From assembly GCA_012031975.1 (NCBI GenBank), contig JAAUSA010000008.1, positions 1 to 50,642 of the forward strand: DNA of 50,642 nt. The letters are read 5' to 3'. The notes beneath the pieces are model-generated. The model saw only the letters and a program-made list of their open reading frames with translations. It ran no database searches and was not told where the DNA came from. Below are positions 1 through 7,658 of this stretch, in pieces. How positions within the stretch are numbered: the first letter of the stretch is position 1; each line of letters begins with the position of its first letter. Made by a program: the position numbers and the translations under genes. This stretch comes from Alkalinema sp. RU_4_3 (GTDB lineage Bacteria > Cyanobacteriota > Cyanobacteriia > Leptolyngbyales > Leptolyngbyaceae).

Positions 1-147
1 AAACAATCCGACTTTCCTGGTACAGGTATAGGGCTTGCCATTGTGCAAAGAATTGTCAATATTCATTCAGGTTCAATCTGGGCGGAAGCACAGCCTGGAA
101 GAGGCGCCTGTTTCTATTTTACCCTTAATGGCGGAAATAATATTTAA
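1..147 (+). CDS. Sensor histidine kinase, C-terminal end (partial)
   Basis: Only the last 48 codons lie in the window. They read in frame 1 from the first base to a TAA at 145-147. The translation contains the G2 box of a HATPase_c domain (GTGIGLAIV) followed by the usual HSGSIWAE...[10 protein letters not shown] ending, so this is the ATP-binding tail of a histidine kinase. The gene lies 8 bases upstream of a receiver-only regulator, the typical arrangement for a kinase and its partner. The sensory part is outside the window, so the signal is unknown. The DNA is AT-rich, unlike the genes after 1250. Confidence 0.85.
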   Translation, partial: KQSDFPGTGIGLAIVQRIVNIHSGSIWAEAQPGRGACFYFTLNGGNNI

Positions 148-155
148 TTAGAACT

Positions 156-599
156 ATGGAGCTAAAGTCAATATTGTTAGTGGAAGATAATTTGAGTGAT
201 GTGGAGCTAGCTATTCGTGCGTTTGAAAAAACTGGGTTGTCGAATTCTGTTTTTGTTGTGGAAGATGGGAAAGAAGCATTGGATTACTTGTTTTGTACTG
301 GTCAGTATTTTAAACGAGATCAATTAGACATACCGGGCTTAATTCTGCTTGATTTAAAACTTCCATTTGTTGATGGCTTATCTGTTTTAAAACAAATTCG
401 GTTAAACCGCATAGTCAAGAATGTTCCGGTAGTTATACTTAGTTCGTCTATAGAAGAACAAGATATTATGGCGGCTTATGAATGTAATGTAAACAGCTAT
501 TTAAGAAAGCCAGTTGATTTTACAGCGTTTGCAAACACTATACAACAGCTGGCAAATTATTGGTTGAAATTGAATATTCTATCACCCAAACCCAAATGA
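156..599 (+). CDS. Rcp1-like single-domain response regulator
   Basis: 147 aa, a receiver domain with no output domain. Visible are the acidic pair E10-D11, the phospho-acceptor Asp at about residue 66 in LILLDLKLP, the Ser of the ILSSS motif and the Lys of YLRKP. The extended loop between the acidic pair and the acceptor Asp (DYLFCTGQYFKRDQLDIP) is characteristic of the Rcp1/CphA family, partners of cyanobacterial phytochrome-type kinases. It starts 8 bases after the preceding kinase and probably takes phosphate from it. Codon use is AT-rich, as in its neighbours. Confidence 0.88.
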   Translation: MELKSILLVEDNLSDVELAIRAFEKTGLSNSVFVVEDGKEALDYLFCTGQYFKRDQLDIPGLILLDLKLPFVDGLSVLKQIRLNRIVKNVPVVILSSSIEEQDIMAAYECNVNSYLRKPVDFTAFANTIQQLANYWLKLNILSPKPK

Positions 600-602
600 A
601 AT

Positions 603-1084
603 ATGAAACCACTGCTAAGTGTTTTATTTATTGAAGATGCGGCAACAGATGTGGCATTAATAGTTAGAGCATTAGAAAAAACTGATTTTTCATTGCAATA
701 TGATATTGCAGATGATGAAGCCAGTTTGCGGTCACTATTGACCCAAAGAAGTATCAAGTTATAATAGCTGACTATAATATTCCCGGTTTTGCGGTGCCGT
801 TGCTTTAAAAATTGTTCAATCAGTATGCCCGGAAGTGCCATTTATACTAGTTTTCTGGAACTATAGGAGAAGGCGCAACACAACAAGCATTTAATATTAA
901 TATGTACAGAACAACTGGTGTTGGTGAATATGTTTTTTCCAATGTAACAGAAAACGCATTTGCAGTAGATAAGAAAGTAGGACAATTGGCCAATTTAACA
1001 ACTCAAGATTATTTATATGGTGGATTATTAGGTGTTTATAACATGAAAGTAAAAGTAGTTAAAGGCGAGGTAGTATCCGTCTAA
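603..1084 (+). pseudogene. Second response regulator, frame-broken, with an unrecognised C-terminal segment
   Basis: An ATG at 603 opens a receiver domain (MKPLLSVLFIEDAATDVAL) that stops at 762. The same protein continues in a second frame from about 743 (PKKYQVIIADYNIPGF), in a third from about 784 (GAVALKIVQSVCPEVPFILV), and in another from about 853 (SGTIGEGATQQAF) to a stop at 1082-1084. The breaks lie at runs of C, T and T. ADYNIPG carries the acceptor Asp, and VSGTIGE is typical of this receiver subgroup. After GEG the sequence no longer looks like a receiver and I do not recognise it. It may be a true pseudogene or a miscalled intact gene. Confidence 0.6.
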
Positions 1085-1141
1085 AAGCATTTTGAAGCAA
1101 CATCCTCAACAGAATTAAGTTAGGTATGCGCTTTGTATAAG

Positions 1142-1387
1142 ATGTTAGGTATGCTCATTTTAAAAAGCATTGTTGTTTGGCTTGTGTTTATCCTCGCCGA
1201 GAGCCTCAATGGAACTGTTCGGATCTTATGGCTAGTGCCATTTAGGCGATCGCCTAGCGATCAAATTTCCTTTGTTATCGGTTCGATATTGATATTGGCG
1301 ATCGAAACAGGTGCGGGCACATTGGGAATCGAGCTGATGCTGCGGGCCATCTTGAGGAAGGCACTCGGATCGCCCACCTTGGGTTGA
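1142..1387 (+). CDS. Possible membrane-protein fragment overlapping the cpcG 3' end
   Basis: An 81-codon frame with a hydrophobic N-terminal helix ([15 protein letters not shown]) followed by [13 protein letters not shown], then a second hydrophobic stretch. It reminds me of small bacterial multi-pass membrane proteins that carry an NG..R...LVP signature, but I cannot name the family. From 1261 on it is antisense to the certain cpcG coding sequence, so at most the first ~40 codons can be a genuine remnant. Low confidence: it may be chance. Confidence 0.18.
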   Translation: MLGMLILKSIVVWLVFILAESLNGTVRILWLVPFRRSPSDQISFVIGSILILAIETGAGTLGIELMLRAILRKALGSPTLG

Positions 1388-2007
1388 TCTTGGTAGGACC
1401 GGAAGGTGCGCACGGACTCCTGCCAGATCCCCTTGGGGAAGCCCAACTGCGTCCGGTGATAGGCATCGTAGCGGGGCGACGTAATATTGAACGGAATTTC
1501 ACCGATCGCCCGACTCGGTAAGGTTCGACGACGGTGATAGGGGACAATATTCTCCCCAAAGTTCTCGATATATTCGTCGCTATTGAGCAGGTCATCCACA
1601 AACCCCTTGACCCCCTTCGTCATCACCACCGCCGACCAGGCAATCTTTTCTGCCTCATTGTACACCCGGCGTCCGAGTATCTTCTGGACACAATGCTCCA
1701 CAAAACGATAGTTACTGTTTTTGTTGTAGAAGCTATCAATGAAGGTATTCGATAGCATCAACCCACGGATAAAATCACGCACCGTAATCTGACGATTGCG
1801 CAACTGCGATTCGAGGATCACTTCCCGGTCCCACTTGAACGCATGGAAGAAAATCTGACGGTAGGCCGCATCAATCAGATTCCCCATGTCCGTCGGCGAA
1901 AACAAATCATCCGTTGAATAGATAATCGCCTGATCATCCCGAGCACCGAGGGGGTCTACGCGATGATTTGGGCAGGAAGGCGGATAGGCCAGTAGAGGAA
2001 TAGTCAC
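1261..2007 (-). CDS. cpcG: Phycobilisome rod-core linker CpcG
   Basis: 248 aa when started at the GTG at 2005-2007, which gives the family N-terminus [17 protein letters not shown]. An open extension further upstream does not resemble CpcG. One PBS-linker domain (Pfam PF00427) runs from about residue 15 to 180, with [35 protein letters not shown] and FGENIVPY. The short Pro-rich C-terminus fits the family, and no CpcD domain is present. CpcG attaches phycocyanin rods to the allophycocyanin core. It is transcribed away from cpcB, with 324 bases between the start codons, so the two may share a regulated divergent promoter region. Confidence 0.92.
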   Translation of the reverse strand: MTIPLLAYPPSCPNHRVDPLGARDDQAIIYSTDDLFSPTDMGNLIDAAYRQIFFHAFKWDREVILESQLRNRQITVRDFIRGLMLSNTFIDSFYNKNSNYRFVEHCVQKILGRRVYNEAEKIAWSAVVMTKGVKGFVDDLLNSDEYIENFGENIVPYHRRRTLPSRAIGEIPFNITSPRYDAYHRTQLGFPKGIWQESVRTFRSYQDQPKVGDPSAFLKMARSISSIPNVPAPVSIANINIEPITKEI

Positions 2008-2331
2008 GTTTATTACAAACTCCCAATCTTTCAAAACGTTATTACCAGGGTGTTCTGCCCATGATATATGGAACAGGAATTTGAATCTGGCCCTGCCGAA
2101 TAAAACGTTACAGAGAAGCAACTGGTTTATTAAAAATGCTTGCGTGAGCGTTTTTTGCACACTTTTTGCACAATTGAATTCTCTGGACTAGCATGCATAA
2201 AATCCCTCAATAAATTGTAATAGAAATACCCTCCTTGCCATTGTACAAACAGATTACCAGGACTGAATCTCCCGAATTTCGAGCGAGATAGAAGTTTTAC
2301 CCCATTGAACATCTTTTAGGAGACTGGAATA
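2008..2331. promoter_or_regulatory. Divergent cpcG / cpcB promoter region
   Basis: This 324-base region separates the two divergent phycobilisome transcription units. On the plus strand a plausible sigma-70-type promoter is TTGAAT at 2174-2179, an 18-base spacer, and TAAAAT at 2198-2203, giving cpcB a leader of about 120 bases. An AGGAG ribosome site lies 10 bases before the cpcB ATG. On the minus strand a weak GGGAG precedes the cpcG GTG. The promoter assignment is by eye only. Confidence 0.4.
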
Positions 2332-2850
2332 ATGTTAGATGCCTTTACTAAGGTCGTTACCCAGGCCGATAACCAGGGTGCGTTGGTGAGCGCCGCTCAG
2401 ATCGATGCCCTGATGGCGATGGTTAAGGATGGTGCGAAGCGGACCGATGTCGTAAACCGGATTACGGGTAGCGCCTCGGCCATCGTCGCCAATGCCGCTC
2501 GGGCCCTGTTCGATGAGCAGCCCCAGTTGATCGCCCCCGGTGGAAACGCTTACACCAACCGTCGCGTCTCGGCCTGTTTGCGTGATATGGAAATCATTCT
2601 GCGCTATGTCACCTATGCAATCTACCTCGGCGACGCGAGTGTCCTCGAAGATCGCTGCTTGAACGGCCTGCGTGAGACCTATTTGGCCCTCGGTGTGCCC
2701 GGTTCCTCCATGGCCAACAGTGTCCTCAAAATGAAAGATGCCGCCGTGGCGATCGCCAACGACCGTAATGGTATCCAGCCCGGTGATTGCAGTGCTTTGA
2801 TGGCGGAATTGACGGGCTACTTCGATCGCGCCGCCGCCGCCGTTAGCTAA
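2332..2850 (+). CDS. cpcB: C-phycocyanin beta subunit
   Basis: 172 aa, the exact family length. Both chromophore cysteines are visible: Cys82 in the [12 protein letters not shown] motif and Cys153 in PGDCSAL. The conserved GGNAYTNRR segment contains the Asn that is usually methylated at position 72. FDAFTKVV is replaced by LDAFTKVV at the N-terminus. The subunit carries two phycocyanobilins and pairs with CpcA to form the rod hexamers. It is the first gene of the operon, 77 bases before cpcA. The Cys context (172 aa, C82 and C153) fits CpcB better than PecB, although a phycoerythrocyanin-like chromophore cannot be excluded from sequence alone. Confidence 0.96.
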   Translation: MLDAFTKVVTQADNQGALVSAAQIDALMAMVKDGAKRTDVVNRITGSASAIVANAARALFDEQPQLIAPGGNAYTNRRVSACLRDMEIILRYVTYAIYLGDASVLEDRCLNGLRETYLALGVPGSSMANSVLKMKDAAVAIANDRNGIQPGDCSALMAELTGYFDRAAAAVS

Positions 2851-2927
2851 GGGCCGAATTCCAGCCTAGCGATGTTGCACCCAGATTCTAAAACATGTTC
2901 TAACACCAGTAGGGAGAGATTATTCCA

Positions 2928-3416
2928 ATGAAGACCCAATTGACAGAGGCAGTGGCTGCTGCGGATTCCCAAGGTCGTTTCCTTGGCAACGTTGAGTTGC
3001 AAGTTGCCTTTGGTCGCCTGCGCCTGGCGACCGCTGATCTAGAAGCCGCTAAGGCCATTGGGGCCAAGGCAACTCAGTTGGCAGAAGGTGCCGCCAACGC
3101 TGTCTATCAGGCTTACCCCTACACCACCTCCATGCAGGGCAATAACTACGCCTCCACCGCCCGTGGTAAGGCCAAGTGCTTGCGTGACATTGGCTATTAT
3201 GTGCGGATGATCCAATATTGCCTGATTTCCGGGGGGACTGGCCCGGCGGATGATTTCCTCTTGGCGGGTTTAGCCGAAATGCATAGCCGCTTTGAGTTGG
3301 TGCCTAGCTGGTATGCCGAAGCTCTCAAGTATATCAAGGCCAACCATGGCTTGAGCGGCGATCCGGCCCTGGAAGCGAACTCCTACATCGACTACATGAT
3401 CAATTCACTGAGCTAA
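2928..3416 (+). CDS. cpcA: C-phycocyanin alpha subunit
   Basis: 162 aa, the standard length, with the single bilin cysteine Cys84 in [12 protein letters not shown]. Other family blocks are [19 protein letters not shown] at the start, MQGNNYAS, and [25 protein letters not shown] near the end (given here in parts). It forms the alpha-beta monomer with CpcB. An AGGGAGAG-type ribosome site lies just upstream. A large imperfect stem-loop follows its stop codon before the linker genes, a common way to make the pigment subunits in excess over linkers. Confidence 0.96.
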   Translation: MKTQLTEAVAAADSQGRFLGNVELQVAFGRLRLATADLEAAKAIGAKATQLAEGAANAVYQAYPYTTSMQGNNYASTARGKAKCLRDIGYYVRMIQYCLISGGTGPADDFLLAGLAEMHSRFELVPSWYAEALKYIKANHGLSGDPALEANSYIDYMINSLS

Positions 3417-3427
3417 CGTCAGTATTT

Positions 3428-3487
3428 TGCCCGAAAAGTGAAGCAGCCTATTCCTTTGTGATGGCTTTGCAGCGCTTTTTCGGGGCA
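3428..3487 (+). terminator. Stem-loop between cpcA and cpcC (probable attenuator or mRNA stabiliser)
   Basis: Arms at 3428-3438 (tgcccgaaaag) and 3475-3487 (ctttttcggggca) pair over about 11 bases with two single-base bulges. A ~36-base loop lies between them. No U-tract follows, so it is unlikely to be a full terminator. The position just after cpcA matches known cyanobacterial cpc operons, where such structures reduce read-through into the linker genes or protect the cpcBA message. Confidence 0.5.
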
Positions 3488-3570
3488 ATGTCGTTCAGGC
3501 GCAATATTTAGAGAACTGTGAAAACTGGTTTACCGAAGTTTATTGAATTAGTCGCATAGGGGGATCAAGT

Positions 3571-4386
3571 ATGGCTGGCTTACAAGAGGCAGGGAGATTG
3601 GGGATTACACCCTTTGAGGAGACGGCACCTGTGGAGTTGCGCTCCAATTGGAGTCAATCCGATGCCAAGGATGTGATTCGGGCCGCCTATCGGCAGGTGC
3701 TGGGCAATGAGCATCTGATGGAGAGCGAACGGTTGCTGGGGGCTGAGTCCCGGTTGGTGCAGGGTCTGTCCACGGTGCGTGAGTTTGTGCGGGCGATCGC
3801 CGAATCTGAGCTGTATCGCAGGAAGTTTTTGTATCCCAATTTCCATATGCGGTTCATCGAGCTGAATTATAAGCATTTTCTTGGCCGGGCACCCTATGAC
3901 CAGTCTGAAATTGCCGATCATTTAGATTTGTTCCTGGACAAGGGCTACGAAGCGGAGATCAATTCCTACCTGAGCTGCGATGAATACCTCGATCGCTTTG
4001 GGGATAATATCGTGCCCTACCCCTGTGACTTCCAACTCGATCGTCCCAACCAGCGAGCCATCGGCTTCAGTCGCCTATCCCACCTCTATGGCGGCTATGC
4101 CAACAGCGATCGCGCCCAGGGCCAAACAAAGCCCCATCTGACCTGGGAAGTCGCCCGCAACTTGGCCAGGCCGATTTCTGCGATCACGCCCGCTGCCCTG
4201 GCCGGGGGCACGGGGGGCCAGCGGGGGGATCTCTATCGTCTACGGGTGCTGCAGTCCGCTTCTCCCAAGGCCCCTGTCGTGCGGCGTAGTACCATTGAGT
4301 TGTTGATTCCCTACGATCAGTTGACGACAAAGCTACAACAGTTAAGCCGGGCCGGGCGGAAGGTGGTGAGTGTCACCGCTGTGTAG
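3571..4386 (+). CDS. cpcC: Phycobilisome rod linker CpcC
   Basis: 271 aa. An N-terminal PBS-linker domain (PF00427, about residues 20-155) contains [30 protein letters not shown] and [12 protein letters not shown]. The C-terminal CpcD-like domain (PF01383, about residues 220-271) contains [15 protein letters not shown] and [20 protein letters not shown]. CpcC joins phycocyanin hexamers within the rod and tunes energy transfer. It is followed 41 bases later by a paralogous linker, as in the cpcBAC2C1 arrangement of some cyanobacteria. A GGGGG-type ribosome site precedes the ATG. Confidence 0.93.
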   Translation: MAGLQEAGRLGITPFEETAPVELRSNWSQSDAKDVIRAAYRQVLGNEHLMESERLLGAESRLVQGLSTVREFVRAIAESELYRRKFLYPNFHMRFIELNYKHFLGRAPYDQSEIADHLDLFLDKGYEAEINSYLSCDEYLDRFGDNIVPYPCDFQLDRPNQRAIGFSRLSHLYGGYANSDRAQGQTKPHLTWEVARNLARPISAITPAALAGGTGGQRGDLYRLRVLQSASPKAPVVRRSTIELLIPYDQLTTKLQQLSRAGRKVVSVTAV

Positions 4387-4427
4387 ATTTTTTATCCAGG
4401 CAAAAATTAATTGAAGGAGAATTTCAG

Positions 4428-5296
4428 GTGGCTATTACAACCGCAGGCTCCCGTCTAGGGACCTCAGTCTTTACGAATTCTGCTCCGCTGGAACTACTGC
4501 CGACTTCAACGCCCAGGGATATTGAAGCGGTGATTTTGGCGGTCTATCAGCAGGTCCTGGGCAATCCCCATCTGCTGGCCTCCGATCGCTTGGTGATTCC
4601 AGAGTCCCTGCTGCGCGATCGTAAGATTACGGTGCAGGAATTTGTGCGTCAATTGGCCAAGTCCGACCTTTATAAGCAGAAGTTTTTCCACAACTGTTTC
4701 CAGAGTCGGACGATCGAGATGAATTATAAGCATCTCCTAGGCCGGCGCCCTACAGCCAAGCCGAAATCACGGACCATATGAACCGCTATCAAACCCAGGG
4801 ATTTGATGCGGATATCGACTCCTATATCGACTCGCCCGAGTATCAGAGTACCTTTGGGGATAATATCGTGCCCTATTACCGGGACTTTGTTACCACGGGG
4901 GTGGGTCAGCGAGCGGTGGGTCTGCCCCGTCTGCTCCAGCTCTATCGGGGGCCAGCCAATAGTGACTGTGCCCAGATGATCGGCAATGCGCCCCGTCTGG
5001 TGAAGGATATCGCCCAGAAGACAGCCTCGACAGTGGTGCCTTCGGCGGCGGATACCAACGGTTTTGCCTTCCTCGGTGCTAGCAAGGGGGATGCTTCCTT
5101 CAGTGCCTTTGGCGGATCTAAGGCCTTTGGGGCGGGTCGTCTCTTCCGGGTTGAGGTGGCTGGGATTGCCGGACCGGGCTATCCGAAGGTGCGCCGCGTC
5201 AACAAAGCCGTGATTGTCCCCTACGAAGAGCTGACCAACCATATGCAGCGTGTGCAGCGCCAAGGTGGCAAGATCGCCAGCATCACGCCCCTGTAA
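4428..5296 (+). pseudogene. cpcC: Second phycobilisome rod linker CpcC, broken by one frameshift
   Basis: It starts with GTG at 4428, 9 bases after a GGAG ribosome site. The first frame gives a normal linker up to [10 protein letters not shown] and then stops at 4779. The remainder continues in another frame from 4751 as [18 protein letters not shown] through FGDNIVPYY to a CpcD-like domain ending at 5296 ([25 protein letters not shown]). Restoring one C in the CCC run at 4748-4750 gives an uninterrupted 289-residue protein. All domains are otherwise well conserved, which argues for a sequencing error rather than a dead gene. If the break is real, the cell would lack one rod-extension linker. 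Confidence 0.85.
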
Positions 5297-5323
5297 CCCT
5301 CGTTTCAGTCAAGGGTTGATTGA

Positions 5324-5354
5324 GGGGGTGTGAGGATTCGCATCCCCCTTTTTT
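5324..5354 (+). terminator. Intrinsic terminator of the cpc operon
   Basis: A 9-bp G-rich stem (5' arm 5324-5332, 3' arm to 5347, two G-T wobbles, loop aggatt) is followed by six T residues at 5349-5354. It lies 27 bases after the second cpcC stop codon and should end the operon before the kinase gene. Confidence 0.75.
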
Positions 5355-5433
5355 CTGAGCTTTGCCAGGGAACCCTGTGATCTGGCATTAAGTTTTTCAA
5401 AGTTATTTTAAGTGGGGTTAGAACTCGAATAGA

Positions 5434-7254
5434 GTGGAAATTATAGCTATCTCCATTGGTAGGTCTCCTGTGGCAGGTTCTAAGGCGCGCCCATCCTCAA
5501 AAAAATCCGCTCCGCCCAGCCATGCTGGCCAGGCTGATTCCATCGCGGCGGAACTGCGTCTCCAGCACCAGCGGGCGGAACTCTTCGCCGAAGTGACTTT
5601 GAAAATCCGCCAGTCGCTTCAGCTTAAGGAGATTCTTAGTACTACAGTTTCGGAGGTGCAGCGGATCTTGCGCGCCGATCGCGTGTTGATCTATCAGATC
5701 CTGCCCGATGGCACGGGTAAGGCGATCAGTGAAGCGGTACTGCCGGACTTTCGATCGATTCTGGGCTGCGAGTTTCCCGAGGAAGTCTTTCCCACGGACT
5801 ACCAGGCCCTGTACGCCGAGGGGCGGGTGCAGGCGATCGCCGATGTCCGGGATCCGCAGGCGGGTCTGGCAGATTGTCTGGTGGAATTTGTCGAGCAGTT
5901 TGAGATCAAAGCGAAGTTGATTGTGCCGATCTTGCCCCATCTGAACAAGGCACCCGCCGCTGCCGAAACGCTGCCAGCCAATCAACTCTGGGGACTGCTG
6001 ATCGCCCACCATTGTCAGAATCCCCATCCCTGGAGTGAATTTGAGTTGGCCTTGATGCAGCAGTTGGCGGACCAGATTAGTATTGCAATTGCCCAGGGAG
6101 AACTGCTTGAGGGTTTGGAAGAGATTGTGGCCCGGCGGACGGCGCAGCTGCGGCAGGTGAATCAAGATTTGCAGCAAGAAATGAATGATCGCCAGCAGGC
6201 AGAGGATGCCCTGCGGCGCAGTGAGGAACAACTGCGATTGATCACCAATGCCTTGCCTGTGTTGATTGCCTATGTGGATAAGAAACAGCGCTATCAATTC
6301 AATAACCAAGCCTACTTTAATTGGTTGGGCAAAACACCCGCCAGTATCCAAGGTCAGACCCTAAAACAGGTTTGGGGCGAGCTGTATGACCAACGGATGG
6401 TCATCTGGGTGCAAAGGGCACTCTCCGGTGAAACGGTGACCTATGAAAATGAAATTCGCTGGACCGATGGCAGTAGGAGATCGGTCGATGTCACCTACAT
6501 TCCCCATCGAGAAGGTAGTCGAATTAAGGGATTTTTTGCCCTGACCAGTGATATTAGCGATCGCAAGGCCATAGAACGCATGAAGGATGAATTTATCTCC
6601 GTCGTCAGCCACGAATTGCGCACGCCCCTCACCTCGATTCATAGCGCCCTGAAGATCTTGGCCACGGGCCGCCTAGGCAATTTGTCGCCCGATGGTCAAC
6701 AGATGCTGGAGATCGCCGATGAAAACACCGATCGACTGGTGCGGTTGGTGAATAATGTGCTCGATCTGCAACGGATTGAATCCGGGGCGGTGACCATGGA
6801 TCGCCAGCTCTGCAATGCGGCGGAATTAATGGTGACGGCCACGGAATCGATGCAGGCCATGGCCCAGCAGCATGACATCACCCTATCCACGGAGCCTGTG
6901 TCGATTCCCCTCTGGGCCGATGCTGATTATGTGGTGCAGACCTTGACCAATCTGTTGAGTAATGCCATTAAATTTTCCCAGCCCCATAGCACCGTCTGGC
7001 TAACGGCCCAGCAACGACAGGTGGAAGAAATCCAATTCCAAATCCGCGATCAAGGGCCAGGTATCCCGGAGGCGCAGCTAGAGACGATTTTTGAGCGCTT
7101 TCATCAAGTGGACTCCTCCGATGCCAGGAAGCGAGGGGGGACGGGCCTCGGCTTGACGATTTGCCGTAAAATCATTGAGCAGCATGGGGGGCGGATTTGG
7201 GCAGAAAGTGAGCTGGCCAGGGCAGTCGATTTCTCTTTACGCTGCCCGCCTTGA
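5434..7254 (+). CDS. GAF-PAS hybrid-type sensor histidine kinase (3' end frameshifted)
   Basis: 606 aa as read, from a GTG at 5434. Domains: GAF (about 50-230) of the phytochrome/CBCR-related type (VLIYQILPDGTG, VQAIADV, LWGLLIAHHC), coiled coil (about 230-265), PAS with PAC (about 268-380), DHp with phospho-His 393 in VVSHELRTPL, and HATPase_c with NLLSNAIKFS, DQGPGIP and GGTGLGLTI. No transmembrane segment is evident, so it is probably cytoplasmic. The last residues (ELARAVDFSLRCPP) are abnormal. Adding one G at the GG run at 7216 restores ELGQGSRFLFTLPA and moves the stop to 7286, overlapping the next gene. Cys148 sits where bilins attach in phytochrome-like GAFs but is followed by Leu instead of His. 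Confidence 0.88.
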   Translation: MEIIAISIGRSPVAGSKARPSSKKSAPPSHAGQADSIAAELRLQHQRAELFAEVTLKIRQSLQLKEILSTTVSEVQRILRADRVLIYQILPDGTGKAISEAVLPDFRSILGCEFPEEVFPTDYQALYAEGRVQAIADVRDPQAGLADCLVEFVEQFEIKAKLIVPILPHLNKAPAAAETLPANQLWGLLIAHHCQNPHPWSEFELALMQQLADQISIAIAQGELLEGLEEIVARRTAQLRQVNQDLQQEMNDRQQAEDALRRSEEQLRLITNALPVLIAYVDKKQRYQFNNQAYFNWLGKTPASIQGQTLKQVWGELYDQRMVIWVQRALSGETVTYENEIRWTDGSRRSVDVTYIPHREGSRIKGFFALTSDISDRKAIERMKDEFISVVSHELRTPLTSIHSALKILATGRLGNLSPDGQQMLEIADENTDRLVRLVNNVLDLQRIESGAVTMDRQLCNAAELMVTATESMQAMAQQHDITLSTEPVSIPLWADADYVVQTLTNLLSNAIKFSQPHSTVWLTAQQRQVEEIQFQIRDQGPGIPEAQLETIFERFHQVDSSDARKRGGTGLGLTICRKIIEQHGGRIWAESELARAVDFSLRCPP

Positions 7255-7269
7255 ACTTAGGGGAGGAGC

Positions 7270-7650
7270 ATGGCTATGATGCATAGGCGGGTATTGATTA
7301 TTGATGACGAAGAGTCGATTCAACTGGTGGTGCAATTTGGTCTAAAACTGTCAGCGGGTTGGGATGTCTTGGTGGCAAGTTCTGGGCTAGAGGGGATTCG
7401 GCAGGCAGCATCGGAGCAGCCGGATATGATTTTACTAGATGTGATGATGCCGGAGATGGATGGGTTAACGACCTTTCGGGAATTGCAGAACAATGGGGAG
7501 ACGCGATCGATTCCAGTGATTTTGTTGACGGCCAAGGCCCAGGCGTCAGAAAAGCGGTTGTTTAATGACACTGGGGTGCAGGGGGTGATTACGAAACCGT
7601 TTAATTCCTTAGAGCTGGCGGAGCAAATCATTAAAGTTTTGGACTGGTAG
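7270..7650 (+). CDS. CheY-like single-domain response regulator
   Basis: 126 aa. The acidic pair is in VLIIDDEES, the acceptor Asp is at about residue 57 in ILLDVMMPEMDG, the Thr/Ala switch is in ILLTAKAQ, and the Lys is in ITKPF. There is no output domain. A GGGGAGGAG ribosome site precedes the ATG at 7270. A second in-frame ATG follows at 7276. The gene lies between a kinase and a multi-domain regulator with 8 bases to the next start, so all three are probably one transcript and one phosphorelay. Confidence 0.92.
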   Translation: MAMMHRRVLIIDDEESIQLVVQFGLKLSAGWDVLVASSGLEGIRQAASEQPDMILLDVMMPEMDGLTTFRELQNNGETRSIPVILLTAKAQASEKRLFNDTGVQGVITKPFNSLELAEQIIKVLDW

Positions 7651-7658
7651 GAGGGTCT

